A DNA stretch of 64,000 nt from contig WPIO01000071.1 of the NCBI GenBank assembly GCA_009760855.2, positions 871,001-935,000 on the forward strand, given 5' to 3'. The translations under genes were made by a program, and so were the position numbers. The notes under the pieces are model-generated. The model saw only the letters and a list, made by a program, of their open reading frames with translations, was not told where the DNA came from and made no database searches. Numbering within the stretch: the first letter of the stretch is position 1; each line of letters starts with the position of its first letter. The DNA is from Cristatella mucedo. Lineage: Eukaryota > Bryozoa > Phylactolaemata > Cristatellidae. Shown in pieces: positions 13,141-22,766 of this stretch.

Positions 13141-15255
13141 CAGATGTCACTCACCAAACCTGTCGCCTGCTCAGTTCAACAAGAGTCTGACCGCCGTGCT
13201 TTGCTTTTCTCTATTTACTCTCAACCTTGGGAAAAATCAATTCGGACCCATTGAGTATGCTATCAGTTAGATAATGATATAATGAGGTAATATATTTGTA
13301 TAGCGCCTTAAGCGAAGGTAATCTCTATTCAAGCACTTTACGTGTGCCCTGGGGCTCAAGCTTACGACCTAGGTCAGACCGTGGTCCGAGCGAGCACCTT
13401 AATCACTGGGCCAAAACAGGTCGACTTTTATGCTGATGAGACTAGGCAGTATTTTTCGTTTAAACCGTCGGTATTCGCTGCAGCAAGTGATGAAATGAAC
13501 GCTTGCCTAACAGATATACGATTTCGTGGATGCCGGCCATCTTCCTCAAACTTAGCAACGATGAGCGGTAGGTTAGATAGAGCTACTCGTAGGACACTCC
13601 AAGCGCATGACTAGACCGGAAGGCTCTACCTGCTCTTCTAGTAGGTGATGCTGTCGTATGACCATCGCCGTAAGATCGGAATTTAGGTGTAGTCTTCGAT
13701 AGATGTCAGAATTTTTGAAAAATTCTTCGAGAAGTTGGTACTTTCGCAGCTATTCATCGTGTCCGACTCCGATCTAATATCACGAACTGCCTTCTTCCGA
13801 GCTGGCTTGCAAATCTGCCAGTTGATCGACGGAAACAGAGAAAAGTTCCTACGCTGACCCGCATGGTGGGCCGCTGCTTGGCTCCTTCGTACTAGGCGGA
13901 ACTGCTGCACCAGTTCAACCTCCTCATGCGGCCCTACACGTACCGGCAATGAATTAGCCGTTCCATTTAACCACTGGAAAACCGTTGACGACAGGAGCTT
14001 TTGCTTTGCAGAAACAAGATTGTGGAATTCACTTCAACAACTATTCAGCAACGACTCTTCTGCTGCCGACTATGGCACATCCTTTCTAGCCGTCCTTACC
14101 TAGCTGATTAAGCAGCCTCTTTTTGTATAGCGACAGAAGAGCCTTTACGGCTATCACCACCGCTTGCAGTGGCGATAAAGGATCGCCCACCACAGGAATC
14201 GAACCCACGACCTCGGGACCGAGGTCGTGAAAGCAACCGCCTTACCTAGTGTGCCATCACGGCGTCCTGAGCTGCCACTTCCATTCTACTCGCAGCTACT
14301 CTTCTGACTCAGCTGTGCCTCTCACTTTCTCTTTGTAACGTTAGATGAAATCTTTTGGCTACCGAATGCCTACCCAGAGCCGCTTGGGCTTTTACGCCCA
14401 GCCGCGCGAGAATCGGCGAATCTTTGGGTCGCCATCACAATAGAAGCTTGGGTGCGAGGGGACCAGGGATACTCGACTGCATTCGAGGCAGCAATTTTGC
14501 AAGCGTCTAGAGCTCTGTCGACTTCAGGGCGAGATTCTGCGAGAACTCGACGCAGAAGCAGAAGCGCTCTCAGCTTGCAGTCGACGGCATTCGGCGTTGC
14601 ATTCAACCGTCGGTTAACGGGCGTCTTAGACTGATCTGACACGTGATGCTGATCGCCACTACGAAACGTCGCGAGCCATCAGAGCCGCAGCTATCTGGAA
14701 GTACACTCATTGCTGGTGCACTGACCCTGGTGCACCACGAGGCCGCATCGGCGCTCCGGTAGTAGATATCCCGCGGCACTGTGCGCTTTGTGGCTCGCCC
14801 AGGCGCGAAAGCCCGAGTGCTTCCGCCGGCGAACGGTTACAGCTGCCGCCATTGAGGCTGCTCCAGCCGCGGCAACGATGCTCAGACCGCGCAACGCTGC
14901 TGCAGCTGCAGTGCCCAAACAATATTTATATCGCTGATTTATTCTCTATCCTCAAACGATATTCTTTCTCTCTATTCTCAAACATTTTTATTTTGTTCGC
15001 GAATCTGAAGCATTCGGGGGGCCATCGCACCGGAAGCTGAGATTCGACTGGCCCTGGAGCGTTCGGTGTTCGGTCTTCGAGGCCCCGAGTATCCCCGAAC
15101 GACAAGGCGTTTCCTGCTAACGCGTGCGATCAGGGAGAGCGACGGCGTGAAGGCGAGGCAGCAGGAGCGGCGGCGGTGCCTCGGCACTAGCCAGCGGAGA
15201 CTCAGCAAGGCGGTGGCGGCGAACTGACCAGCACGAAAAAGATGGCTGCCAGCAT
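2117..15255 (-). CDS. Gene 1: secreted astacin metalloprotease with three ShKT domains (11 exons)
   Basis: Spliced minus-strand gene; exons are 15229-15255, 12338-12422, 11443-11533, 11150-11247, 10818-11005, 8388-8591, 8134-8260, 7468-7578, 4711-4875, 3349-3720 and 2117-2448. All junctions are GT..AG with matching phases, and the total is 1800 nt (599 codons plus stop). Order: signal peptide, propeptide with VEMDMLF (Asp-switch-like), catalytic domain with [18 protein letters not shown] and LSVMHYGEF, Cys-rich 111 nt module, ShKT-A, Thr-rich linker plus ShKT-B, ShKT-C and an Ala/Thr/Gln-rich tail. Astacins (M12A) are zinc endopeptidases made as secreted zymogens. The catalytic residues are intact, so activity is inferred. 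Exon sizes match genes 2 and 3. Introns hold LINE and SINE debris. The first exon and exact weak splice sites are the least certain parts. Confidence 0.85.
2570..2622. repeat. (TA)n microsatellite
   Basis: Interrupted TA repeat in the last intron of gene 1. Confidence 0.9.
2641..3240 (-). mobile_element. LINE 3' fragment in gene 1 last intron
   Basis: Minus-oriented copy of the same LINE family; ATT tail at 2641-2665, conserved 3' hairpin, then the degraded C-terminal ORF. It stops abruptly at a TA microsatellite at 3240. Confidence 0.85.
3250..3284. repeat. (TA)n microsatellite
   Basis: Short TA tract marking the 5' break of the adjacent LINE fragment. Confidence 0.9.
3349..3720 (-). CDS. 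Gene 1 exon 10: Thr/Ala-rich linker plus ShKT-B
   Basis: A 372 nt phase 1-1 exon. A low-complexity linker of about 75 residues precedes an ShKT domain including [10 protein letters not shown] and [13 protein letters not shown]. Donor GCAG|GTATTC. The acceptor (CTGATAG) fits the phase, but others lie close by. Confidence 0.8.
3869..3900. repeat. Perfect 14-bp inverted repeat
   Basis: GGGAGCACGTGACT and its exact complement separated by GACC, preceded by an A8 run. It lies in gene 1 intron 9. Confidence 0.85.
4085..4200 (-). mobile_element. Degenerate tRNA-SINE remnant
   Basis: Partial match in minus orientation to the SINE 3' region (AACTTAATCTC, GACGCTTCACACG). Strongly decayed; low confidence. 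Confidence 0.35.
4711..4875 (-). CDS. Gene 1 exon 9: ShKT-A domain
   Basis: A 165 nt phase 1-1 exon: linker [16 protein letters not shown], then a six-Cys ShKT domain (C-x6-C-x8-C-x11-C-x3-C-x2-C form) including [10 protein letters not shown] and [12 protein letters not shown]. It is related to the triplicated exon of gene 2. Confidence 0.9.
5206..6380 (+). mobile_element. LINE fragment with nested inverted 3' end
   Basis: Begins at the RT active-site region (YVDDSQLYL, the [FY]xDD box) and runs to the 3' UTR and a short TTATTG tail. Frameshifts and an internal insertion at about 5569-5633 show it is dead. It lies in gene 1 intron 8. Confidence 0.85.
5569..5633 (-). mobile_element. 65-bp LINE 3'-end insertion inside a LINE
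   Basis: Minus-oriented terminal 65 bp of the LINE (CTTGATAAAGCGCCCTCAGA and on) splits the phrase GCTTGTTTA/GACA..GATACC that is continuous in other copies. Confidence 0.75.
6381..7467. other. Remainder of gene 1 intron 8
   Basis: AT-rich stretch to about 6500, then the (CTA)n microsatellite and unique sequence. No exon is recognised. Confidence 0.5.
6751..6790. repeat. (CTA)n microsatellite
   Basis: Thirteen CTA units. Confidence 0.95.
7468..7578 (-). CDS. Gene 1 exon 8: Cys-rich module of unknown name
   Basis: A 111 nt symmetrical phase 1-1 exon containing [19 protein letters not shown]. It has seven cysteines in about 37 residues and resembles half of an EGF-like fold without matching its spacing. 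The same exon occurs in genes 2, 3 and 4. Confidence 0.8.
8134..8260 (-). CDS. Gene 1 exon 7: catalytic domain C-terminus
   Basis: A 127 nt exon encoding [38 protein letters not shown] and a final Cys, the classic end of an astacin domain (C198 equivalent). Acceptor CCATAG|TCT is phase 0; donor CAG|GTCAGT is phase 1. Confidence 0.9.
8388..8591 (-). CDS. Gene 1 exon 6: zinc-binding and Met-turn exon
   Basis: A 204 nt exon after acceptor CCAACAG. It contains [18 protein letters not shown] (astacin HExxHxxGxxHExxRxDR) and LSVMHYGEF (Met-turn SxMHY with the zinc-binding Tyr). Donor TTC|GTGAGC. Confidence 0.95.
8592..10014. other. Gene 1 intron 5, mostly unrecognised
   Basis: No exon or repeat family is recognised between the zinc-motif exon and the LINE at 10015. 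The first 300 bp resemble the matching intron of gene 3 at 46.99-47.3 kb. Confidence 0.5.
10015..10388 (+). mobile_element. LINE 3' fragment
   Basis: Starts within the FSSYAP ORF terminus and ends with the 3' hairpin and an ATT tail. Lies in gene 1 intron 5. Confidence 0.85.
10818..11005 (-). CDS. Gene 1 exon 5: catalytic domain, first half
   Basis: A 188 nt exon encoding the [19 protein letters not shown] helix region and [13 protein letters not shown]. It carries three of the conserved astacin cysteines (equivalents of C42, C64, C84). Donor ACG|GTGAGA, phase 0 out. Confidence 0.9.
11150..11247 (-). CDS. Gene 1 exon 4: activation site and start of catalytic domain
   Basis: Encodes a basic stretch [11 protein letters not shown] (probable activation cleavage region) followed by [15 protein letters not shown], matching the W-P/A-IPY start of mature astacins. 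It is 98 nt against 104 nt in genes 2 and 3, so two codons shorter and in frame. Confidence 0.85.
11443..11533 (-). CDS. Gene 1 exon 3: propeptide with Asp-switch-like motif
   Basis: A 91 nt exon (phase 1 in, 0-based remainder 2 out) encoding [20 protein letters not shown]. The EMDMLF segment resembles the astacin propeptide EGD motif, whose Asp binds the catalytic zinc in the zymogen. The same length occurs in genes 2 and 3. Confidence 0.8.
12338..12422 (-). CDS. Gene 1 exon 2: propeptide start
   Basis: An 85 nt exon; acceptor CTCAG|ACTTCT, donor T|GTGAGT, phase 0 in and 1 out. It ends with a conserved stretch including [13 protein letters not shown] that is nearly identical in genes 2 and 3 while the surrounding introns diverge. 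Confidence 0.7.
12845..12928 (+). mobile_element. 84-bp terminal LINE fragment
   Basis: Only the last part of the 3' UTR: the GTAAAGCGCCTAGAAAG hairpin region plus an ATT/AGT tail. Confidence 0.8.
13045..13139. repeat. (GT)n/(GTGC)n microsatellite
   Basis: GT tract with a central TGCG-rich block, in gene 1 intron 1. Confidence 0.95.
13268..13430 (-). mobile_element. tRNA-derived SINE
   Basis: Read on the minus strand: an A-box-like region with GATTAAGGTGCTCGC, a degenerate B box, then a 3' part with GAGATT and GGCGCTATACAAAT as in the copies at 35.8 and 38.5 kb. Confidence 0.6.
14110..14262 (-). mobile_element. tRNA-derived SINE, second family
   Basis: Minus strand: A-box-like segment at 14238-14257, consensus B box GGTTCGATTCC at 14195-14205, then a non-tRNA body ending CGCTATACAAAAAG. 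The A/B spacing and 3' body make a SINE more likely than a tRNA gene. Confidence 0.65.
15229..15255 (-). CDS. Gene 1 exon 1: signal-peptide micro-exon
   Basis: ATG at 15255 in a GCC-ATG context encodes MLAAIFFVL, then donor CTG|GTCAGT. Phase 0 joins exon 2. There is no upstream in-frame Met. The position, length and donor are repeated at 36169-36195 and 49693-49722, which supports this start. Confidence 0.65.
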
Positions 15256-15353
15256 GGCGGCATGTGTCCTTCGTGCGAAGCTTCTGGAGCCGCTTCCGCC
15301 ATTCATGGTTAGGGCTCTGTGGCTTCCGTTTGCTCAAGCGGCGCAACCGAGCG

Positions 15354-15360
15354 TATTTAA
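15354..15360 (-). promoter_or_regulatory. Gene 1 TATA-like element
   Basis: TTAAATA on the minus strand, 99 nt upstream of the gene 1 ATG. The same element lies 111 nt upstream in gene 2, and a TAAAATA variant lies 99 nt upstream in gene 3, within otherwise divergent sequence. Confidence 0.55.
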
Positions 15361-15399
15361 GCGCCCGTGCGGCGACCTCTATCCCTAAGACCTCCAACA

Positions 15400-17500
15400 G
15401 CGATCGACGTCACGGTTGATTCAGCCGCCGACATAAGATATAGCCGAGTGAATGGGGATATGCCGGTTCAACTGACAGCTTGCTGTTGTCGCAGGTGCCA
15501 CCGTTGATTCAATAACAGCCCTAGATTAGGCGTCAGACTCACTCTCTGCTCGAGCCATCAAGCTCGACATCCGAAACTCCGGACTATGCAGCTCCGACAA
15601 CCGGATGTGTGCGACTAGCCAACGGGTGTCAACTCGAAATCAAGTGATTGTAAGTACTCGCGTTTGCATTTAGAAAACACTGGCGCACCTCAGTAGAAAT
15701 GTTGTGGTATGCAATGTCGTGCTATTTATTGCCGCAGAGGCCTCTGCAAAGCCACAAATACTCGGTAGGTGAGCGCTACATAGTAACGTTATCTATTAAC
15801 CACTCCTAGCGTAAGCCGTTTTCGGTGCACGTACGGTTGCCAACTGATCTTGCCTCACAAAATAAGGAGAAAGTGAGAAGCAGAGACAGCAGGGCGACGA
15901 AGGAGCGAGCAGTGTAGAAGTAGCAGCTAATGGTGGCTGGAAAAGATGCGAAACAGCACGAGAGAGTAGATGTCGTCGCGTGGGAATTGTGGGAGTTTTT
16001 ACCACTGTCTAGGACCTGAAGAGTATTAGCGTAATTTACTCTCAGGTACATCTCCACCAGTAAGTTCACAAAACCACAAAGACTTAGTGTTTTGTAACTC
16101 GGGACAGTTTCCGCAGCGCACTCATAGCCTCTGTGGTTTACGATTGCTTAACGGTTAAGATGCCGGCCTCAAGCGACCGAGGTCAAGGTCAAAGGTCACC
16201 TTTACGATCGCGTACTCGAGCCTTTGGCTGTGGCTTACGTGAAGCGCCTGCGTAGAGATTCAGTCCACGTAGGGGGCTAAACAAATGAACTATAGTTTAT
16301 TACTGTCAAGCGACTTTCAGGAGGCATGCTCCAGCCAAAAAGCGGAGCTGCTAGTTCACTGCAGGCCACCTTGACCTTGAGCGCAACGACTGCATCCTCT
16401 GCATCCGTTGATTCCGCCTTGATGGCCGCGAGGCAGCCTAAGAAAACTAGATACGAGCGAGCGCGAGAGCACTCTCTTTGAGTCTCACTGCCGCCGAACT
16501 CCAATAAAAAATATCCACGCGATGCGCACGCGCCTCGTTTAGAGCCCCTAGCAGACATTGCTCGAGCTCTCGGCACGCTCGGAGAGAGAGCACGATGCTG
16601 GAACGACCGCACGCCCAACGGCTTGTGATAATCTGAAAAACTTAGCCAGCAAGGGCGCAAAGGCGTGCTCGGACTCACTGCTACACAGGACGACAGGCTG
16701 ATGCTGCGAGCAAGAGAGCGAATGCTGCGAGCGATGTCAGCTGATTTTAGCTTCTTATTTTTTTGCTCACGTAAAGTCGATAGGTCAAAAAAGGTCAGTT
16801 CAGGTCAGGTCAGACGAGACGCGGTACGAGACGCTCCATCCAGGCTGCGCCTGCTGAGAAGGAAACTAGTGCACCTTATTATTATTATATATATATAGCA
16901 GATTATTATTATTATTATTATTATTATTCGGCTAGTTTAAAAGGACCCAAATCACTGTGGGCTACCTTGAAGGTGAATGGGAACTCGATGGCAAGCCGAA
17001 CTAGGAAGTATTTTCGGTGAAACTCTATCTTTTTGTTAGTTAAAGTCACTTGACTCGAAGCTGTCTTCAGCCAACTTCAGCGTCCTGCTTCCTTCAACTT
17101 GATCCTACTTCCCGAATTCCTCCCTGGAGCAACGCTGCAACATGACGCCAGCCAAAGTCCTAATTAAGTTTGAACGTCTGGCCGAGCGAGCAGCAGCTCT
17201 CCCGTGACTAGATGTAATTTTATTTACGCCTGGCATAAGAACAGCGAACAGTACTCATCGGAGGTTTGAAAATGCCGCCCCAAGTTCGGCAATCGCTGTT
17301 CACCGCTTGGCATGCGATGATTGCAGATCGATGATTGCGATGATTGCAGTCATTGCAATTGTTTTCCGTCACGGCTAAGTCCACCTTTTATGGAAAAAGA
17401 GACGAGTCACGGATCACTATAAAGTATAAAAAGCTGTATTCAGCTCCTGACGGGCATCTTTCTTCTCGGTTCTGACTTTGCCTCAGCAATCTAGTTTCGT
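15400..17500. other. Gene 1 5' flank, homologous to 36.4-38.0 kb
   Basis: Long collinear match to the gene 2 flank (CCGGATGTGTGCGACTA, TTGCATTTAGAAAACACTGG, CTAGGAAGTATTTTCGGTG), so it belongs to the duplicated unit. It contains a SINE at 16125-16300 and an ATT repeat at 16900-16928. No coding exon is recognised. Confidence 0.65.
16125..16300 (+). mobile_element. tRNA-SINE-like element
   Basis: GATTGCTTAACGGTTAAGATG (A-box region), CTCGAGCC (B-box remnant), then GTGAAGCGCCTGCGTAGAGATT and GGGGGCTAAACAAATGAA. The equivalent copy sits at 37105-37310, so insertion predates the unit duplication. Confidence 0.55.
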
Positions 17501-19140
17501 CTGCCTTTAGTTTAGCTACCCAGTCCGTAGGGTCCGATAGACGACGATTATTATCATACATAAATAGCAGATTATTATTATTATTATTATATATAGATAG
17601 CAGATTACTATTATGATTATATATAGATAGCAGATTATTATTATGGCAGACGACGTCTGCTGTTCAGCGTCTCTTAGATGCAGCGTACGCTGCTGGCAGA
17701 AACTTCGGAAACGCATAGAACAGTTAAGTTAATGCGAATCGGAACAAAAAGTCCGATGCATTCGCTTTTACGGGGGCACTTTACTGAGGGCACTTTAACA
17801 AGTGCATTATTATTATTATTATTATAATAAGTCACGCAGTGAAGTCACGAGAGAGAAGAAGAGATTACCATAGAGACGGAAAGCATGCGAAAAAAGCAGT
17901 CGCCGTTACAACGTAGAGCTTGGAACGACGTAGGCGACGTGGTCCTCTCCATCCTCGTGCAGCAGCGGCATATAGCATTATGTGTTACTGCGCTGGATGT
18001 TGCCAAAACACATCTCCTCGTCTGGCGTGCGGCAAGGCTTGGAAACAGACAAGCAACTTGTAGGGCAGACGTGGTCAGTGGCTTGTCATCGGCATGCTTG
18101 CGGTCAGAGAAAGCAGCAGTCCTTAACCTCGACGGTTCTATTTATAGCAGTCTCGTAGCAATTTGCAACAGTTGCAGGCTCCATGGTAGCTGTAAGTGGC
18201 TCAGGAAGAACGCCTACTTCGCATCTCAAATCATCAGTCGAGACTAATATACTTGACGCTCGCCACGCTATTAGCAGCCATTTCTATGCTTACGCGTAAA
18301 ATCGTCATCTCCTTCTCGCAAAATCTTAATATATAAAATAATAAATGATAAAATCGTAAAATCTCTGGCTTCACAAGCCGCATATCGGGCCTGCCAATTT
18401 CAACACACGGAGCTGCAAACATACTCGGCACCTGTGCTATAGTAGTTATCGCCCTTGATATCTTCTAGAACGACCGCAGTACGTTCAGGCCTGCTCTCGC
18501 TATTAGCACACTCAAGCCTCAGCCTCGTAGCAGTCTCAGCATACGGTTGGTTAGCCATGACATGTACGCTAGATATTTCTTACGTCTGCCCCAGACGCTG
18601 ACCCCTGACCTCTGCCTTCAGTACATCCATACTCTCCTCACACGTACGTCTATATGCTACTACTCGCTGCTCTGCCGTCAGTCTGCCGTCAGTATCATCT
18701 CGCAATATGCATGCGTGGCGCAAGCATATTTTCGTAAATAGCGTAACGTCCAATCCGCATATAATCTTCGTCAATCCACTTTATTTTGGCTGAACGCGGC
18801 CTGCAGATTTGCAGAATTTCACCGGGGGAATTTTCTGAATCCTTAAATTCAGAGTAGATGTCAGCTAGTTCAGCCTTCAATGACTCGATGTCGCGGTTCG
18901 TTCGTAAGGGCTCCGGTCGTGAAAAATGCCCCGCAGGAGTAAACGGCGTAAATCTGACGCGAAAGTGCAAGCGAGCCGATTGCTCCGATCGCTTCCGCCC
19001 GCGAACTACTGCTACAGCTTCCTCCGCCACAGCCGAGGTGGTGACGTCAGCTGCGATGTCGGCACGCCCCGGCGATCCGGCGACGCCGCGGGGCCGCAGC
19101 TTCGGTCGCCAAATAAAATGCTCAGCCCGTGCGCTAATCG
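17500..19140. other. Intergenic DNA without recognised genes
   Basis: ATT/TATA-rich repeats at 17540-17645, a 41-bp LINE tail at 17786-17826, then unique sequence. Small open frames here lack codon or domain support. Confidence 0.5.
17786..17826 (+). mobile_element. Minimal LINE tail
   Basis: CTGAGGGCACTTTAACAAGTG plus an ATT repeat: the extreme 3' end only. Confidence 0.65.
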
Positions 19141-19520
19141 GCTCGCGCCTTCGGGTCGCCACCGCCGCACCGGAAGCTGTTCTGCGACGGGCACCGGAAC
19201 GCTCGACGTCGGCTCGCTCAGCGGGGTTCCAACAAATCCGAGAATGACGGCGCCCTTCCGGTCTGCGAAATATAATCTGTGCTTTCCGGCCCTGTCGGTA
19301 AGCGCGCGGCGGCGCATCAGCAGCAGCGACGCGAAGCGGTGACGCCAGGGGGCGCTGTGAGGCGGCTCACTGACCGACAGGTGGACGACGGCTGCCAGTG
19401 TGGCGACGTGCGCCGCTTTACAGGACGTTCCTTTCGCCGCCGCCGATACGAGGCTGCTACGACGCTTCGGCCTCCAAAAGCTCGCCGACGCAGGACGGAG
19501 CGCATTGAAGCGTTCGCATA
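19140..19520 (-). pseudogene. Decayed promoter/first-exon copy
   Basis: Aligns with the gene 2 module at 35.94-36.33 kb. The start-codon position (19399-19401) reads ACA instead of ATG, and the TATA position (19502-19508) reads CATTGAA (plus strand) instead of TATTTAA. The donor GTCAGTG is kept. Judged non-functional. Confidence 0.6.
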
Positions 19521-20043
19521 GCGGTCTACATGTATACCCTCCGCGCCTCTAACTGCTGTGCATAATAGTAGTATTAGCAATCGTAATAATAATAATAATA
19601 ACAAGCACTTCTGGCAGCTGTACATTCTTGGTTTGTCTTAATGCAAAAGGTGATGACCGAGTGAATGGGGGAATCTGCCGGATCAAACTGCGTCTAGTCG
19701 AACTCTCTGACGTCAACTCTGACGTCACGGGCGTCTTAAGGCGCAGCTCGAGCCGGAAGCATGGGATGCCGGATGCATATCATACTTTAGCAAAAGCGAC
19801 GGAGTAAGCTACTCCAAACTCTTGTACAACTACCGAGCTCTGTTGATAGTAATGATGTCCAGGAAGCATGCGTCTTTAAGGCCTTTAGCAAACATAACTC
19901 GGATTCTAGGAGTCACTTGCCGAAAAAGCCGCACGCAAATCGGCGACCTGATAAATATAATATAAATATAATAGAATATAAATATGTAATAATATAAATA
20001 TAATATAACCGGCGACCTTATAAATATAACATAATATCAATTT

Positions 20044-20142
20044 AATATAATAGGCGACCTGATAAATGTAAGCTGGAACCCGATAAAATTCAGCTAGCTC
20101 GAGCACGCTAAGTACGATTCGCACCGATAGATGCTGTGAGCA
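20044..20142. repeat. 99-bp segment duplicated at 21463-21561
   Basis: The sequence from AATATAATAGGCGACCTG to TGCTGTGAGCA recurs exactly, 1419 bp away. Confidence 0.85.
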
Positions 20143-20480
20143 GCGGCTGGATTTTTGCTTCCATCTTATCCATTTCAAGTCAGGAGATCCGGGGAGACGA
20201 GAAGAGAGTCAATCGGCAATGCGCGCGCGAACCCACCGGGCTGCGAGAGCGCGGCGGGCGCGAGCGAGCTCGGCGCTCTGGCCGCCGCGTGCACGCGATG
20301 TGCGCCCCCCCCCACACAGCAGCTACTATGGGCTCACGGAGTGGGCGGAACCCGCGGAGTTCGGGGCTGGCGCCAGCGGAAACACAACTCGCTATCGATG
20401 GACTTGTGTTCTTATGCTTCGCGGGTGGAAGGCCTCCTTTGCCCTACGAGACGAGGAGACGAAGATATAGATAAGAAAGA

Positions 20481-20498
20481 TATATATATATTTATTTA

Positions 20499-20549
<51 letters not shown>
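20481..20549. repeat. (TA)n with TTTA block
   Basis: TA repeat with an ATTT-repeat core. Confidence 0.9.
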
Positions 20550-20551
<2 letters not shown>

Positions 20552-20754
20552 AAGATGGCGGCCAATCAGGCAAGGGCGACGTGGCGAACGCTCTGCTCAG
20601 GTAAACGGCAGCGCCGAATTCGCCGGCGGCGCCGGCCGGCGCCGTGCCCGTGCGGTTGTCGTTGCGAAAAAAGGAAATTGAAAAGAAAATATCTGAACGG
20701 TTCGGCACGCTCCCGCGGGCCGGTTTTTTTGTTGCAGTAGAGTAGGATCACGTC

Positions 20755-21453
20755 GAGACTCAGCAAGGCGGTGGCGGCGAACTGACCAGCACGAAAAAGA
20801 TGGCTGCCAGCATGGCGGCATGTGTCCTTCGTGCGAAGCTTCTGGAGCCGCTTCCGCCATTCATGGTTAGGGCTCTGTGGCTTCCGTTTGCTCAAGCGGC
20901 GCTACCGAGCGTATTTAAGCGCCCGTGCGGCGACCTCTATCCCTAAGACCTCCAACAGCGATCGACGTCACGGTTGATTCAGCCGCCGACATAAGATATA
21001 GCCGAGTGAATGGGGATATGCCGGTTCAACTGACAGCTTGCTGTTGTCGCAGGTGCCACCGTTGATTCAATAACAGCCCTAGATTAGGCGTCAGACTCAC
21101 TCTCTGCTCGAGCCATCAAGCTCGACATCCGAAACTCCGGACTATGCAGCTCCGACAACCGGATGTGTGCGACTAGCCAACGGGTGTCAACTCGAAATCA
21201 AGTGATTGTAAGTACTCGCGTTTGCATTTAGAAAACACTGGCCTACCTCAGTAGAAATGTTGTGGTATGCAATGTCGTGCTATTTATTGCCGCAGAGGCC
21301 TCTGCAAAGCCACAAATACTCGGTAGGTGAGCGCTACATAGTAACGTTATCTATTAACCACTCCTAGCGTAAGCCGTTTTCGGTGCACGTACGGTTGCCA
21401 ACTGATCTTGCCTCACAAAATAAGGAGAAAGTGAGAAGCAGAGACAGCAGGGC
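20755..21453 (-). repeat. 699-bp duplicate of the gene 1 promoter and exon 1
   Basis: Matches 15197-15895 at a constant 5558 bp offset without indels. Two substitutions were noticed by eye. It includes an intact ATG (20813), donor GTCAGT and TATTTAA (20912-20918). It could be an alternative promoter of gene 1 or an orphan. Confidence 0.85.
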
Positions 21454-21462
21454 ACTCGAAGG

Positions 21463-21561
21463 AATATAATAGGCGACCTGATAAATGTAAGCTGGAACCC
21501 GATAAAATTCAGCTAGCTCGAGCACGCTAAGTACGATTCGCACCGATAGATGCTGTGAGCA
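21463..21561. repeat. Copy of 20044-20142
   Basis: Lies 9 bp beyond the end of the duplicated promoter segment, so two unrelated duplications meet here. Confidence 0.85.
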
Positions 21562-21669
21562 CGTCGACGCCGATTGCACCGGGCAGCAAGGGAAGGCAGA
21601 TTTGCAGTTGACTGCAACACTCGTCAGTCGCAGCAGCCGCTGCTGCGACCGACGAAGGCACGGTGAGCA

Positions 21670-21786
21670 GCGTGAGACGCAGTCGCGTGAGACGCAGTCG
21701 CATGTGAGACGCAGTCGCCTGTGAGACGCAGTCGCGTGAGACGCAGCCGCGTGAGACGCAGCCGCGTGAGACGCAGCCGCGTGAGA
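21670..21786. repeat. 15-bp tandem repeat
   Basis: About eight units of GTGAGACGCAGTCGC, with a T/C variant in the last units and small inserts. Confidence 0.85.
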
Positions 21787-22425
21787 GGACTACGACGAAG
21801 GCGCGACGCCGAGCCTCAAGCAGCCCGTAGGCATGTCTTCTTCCCGCGCTTCTGCGCGAGAAGTAGAGCTATACTGGTGGTAGTTTGTCTACAGAGCGGC
21901 AGTGCGCTGTTGTGCTGCTATAACTGCGGCTTATGTAAACTCGACTTTTTCTTCAAACCGTCGTTTGTAATCGCGATGCTCTGTAACCGCATTGAGCCGT
22001 CGGCTTGTTCCCCAGCCGCTAGCTGGCATGTTAAAGCCGCTGCGACGCGGCCGTATGGCTCTACCGCAGGTGGGACTAGTGCAGACACGAGGACGCGATG
22101 TGTCTTGCTCGGAGGTTGACGCGCGTAACAGGCGAGGTTCGCTTGGCTGGGACGGCTTTAAGCACGCTCGCTGTTATGGCCTGCACGTTCCAAATTCACC
22201 GGTAGCCATGCTAGTAAACCTTTTCCTCCCTCCTCCCCCTGTCCGCGAGCCGGAGCGCTCGGCGAGTTGACATGCGCCATGCTCGCAAGTCCCCAATAGT
22301 GCTGCCAATGACGTATGAATGTCGTCTCGGCTGCTTCTTTGCGTGGATAGCAGCCCAGTTTTCAAGATGGCTCCTGTCTGCGAGCATCCCTCCCGCATGC
22401 AAAAGGCTGGCGGCGCCGTTGTTCC

Positions 22426-22766
22426 TCCCAAAGCCTGGAACTCACTCCTGACTTGCGTCACAACGTCCCCTGACTTGACCAAATTAAAACTAAATAAATG
22501 ATAAAATAAAAACTCATCTATTTAGGACAGCATTTAGTGGGTTCCTGTGATGCGTCCTTCATGTGCCAATGCGTGCTGACACTGTGCGTGCTGCAACTAA
22601 CGATGTTATTCATGTTGTTTATCCAGCACGATACCACTCACCATTCAATCGCGTTTCCCTTTGCAGCAAATCTAAAGCGCCTAGAAAGAGATTGAGTTCT
22701 CTGAGGGCGCTTTATCAAGTGTTTTGTTATTATTATTTGTATTATTATTATTATTGTTATTATAAG
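22426..22766 (+). mobile_element. LINE 3' fragment
   Basis: From the AAAGCCTGGAACTC ORF terminus through the 3' hairpin to an ATT tail at 22727-22766. Confidence 0.85.

Larger units (their letters stand above)
14978..15400 (-). promoter_or_regulatory. Gene 1 promoter/first-exon module
   Basis: Block repeated at 19.14-19.52, 20.76-21.1, 35.94-36.33 and 49.6-49.85 kb. It holds the TATA-like box, 5' UTR, exon 1, donor GTCAGT and the intron sequence CGCACCGGAAGCTG. Confidence 0.6.

Noticed and set aside
14110-14262. Candidate tRNA gene with consensus B box
   Set aside because: The A-box to B-box region cannot be folded into a standard cloverleaf by eye, and a SINE body with a CGCTATACAAA end follows.
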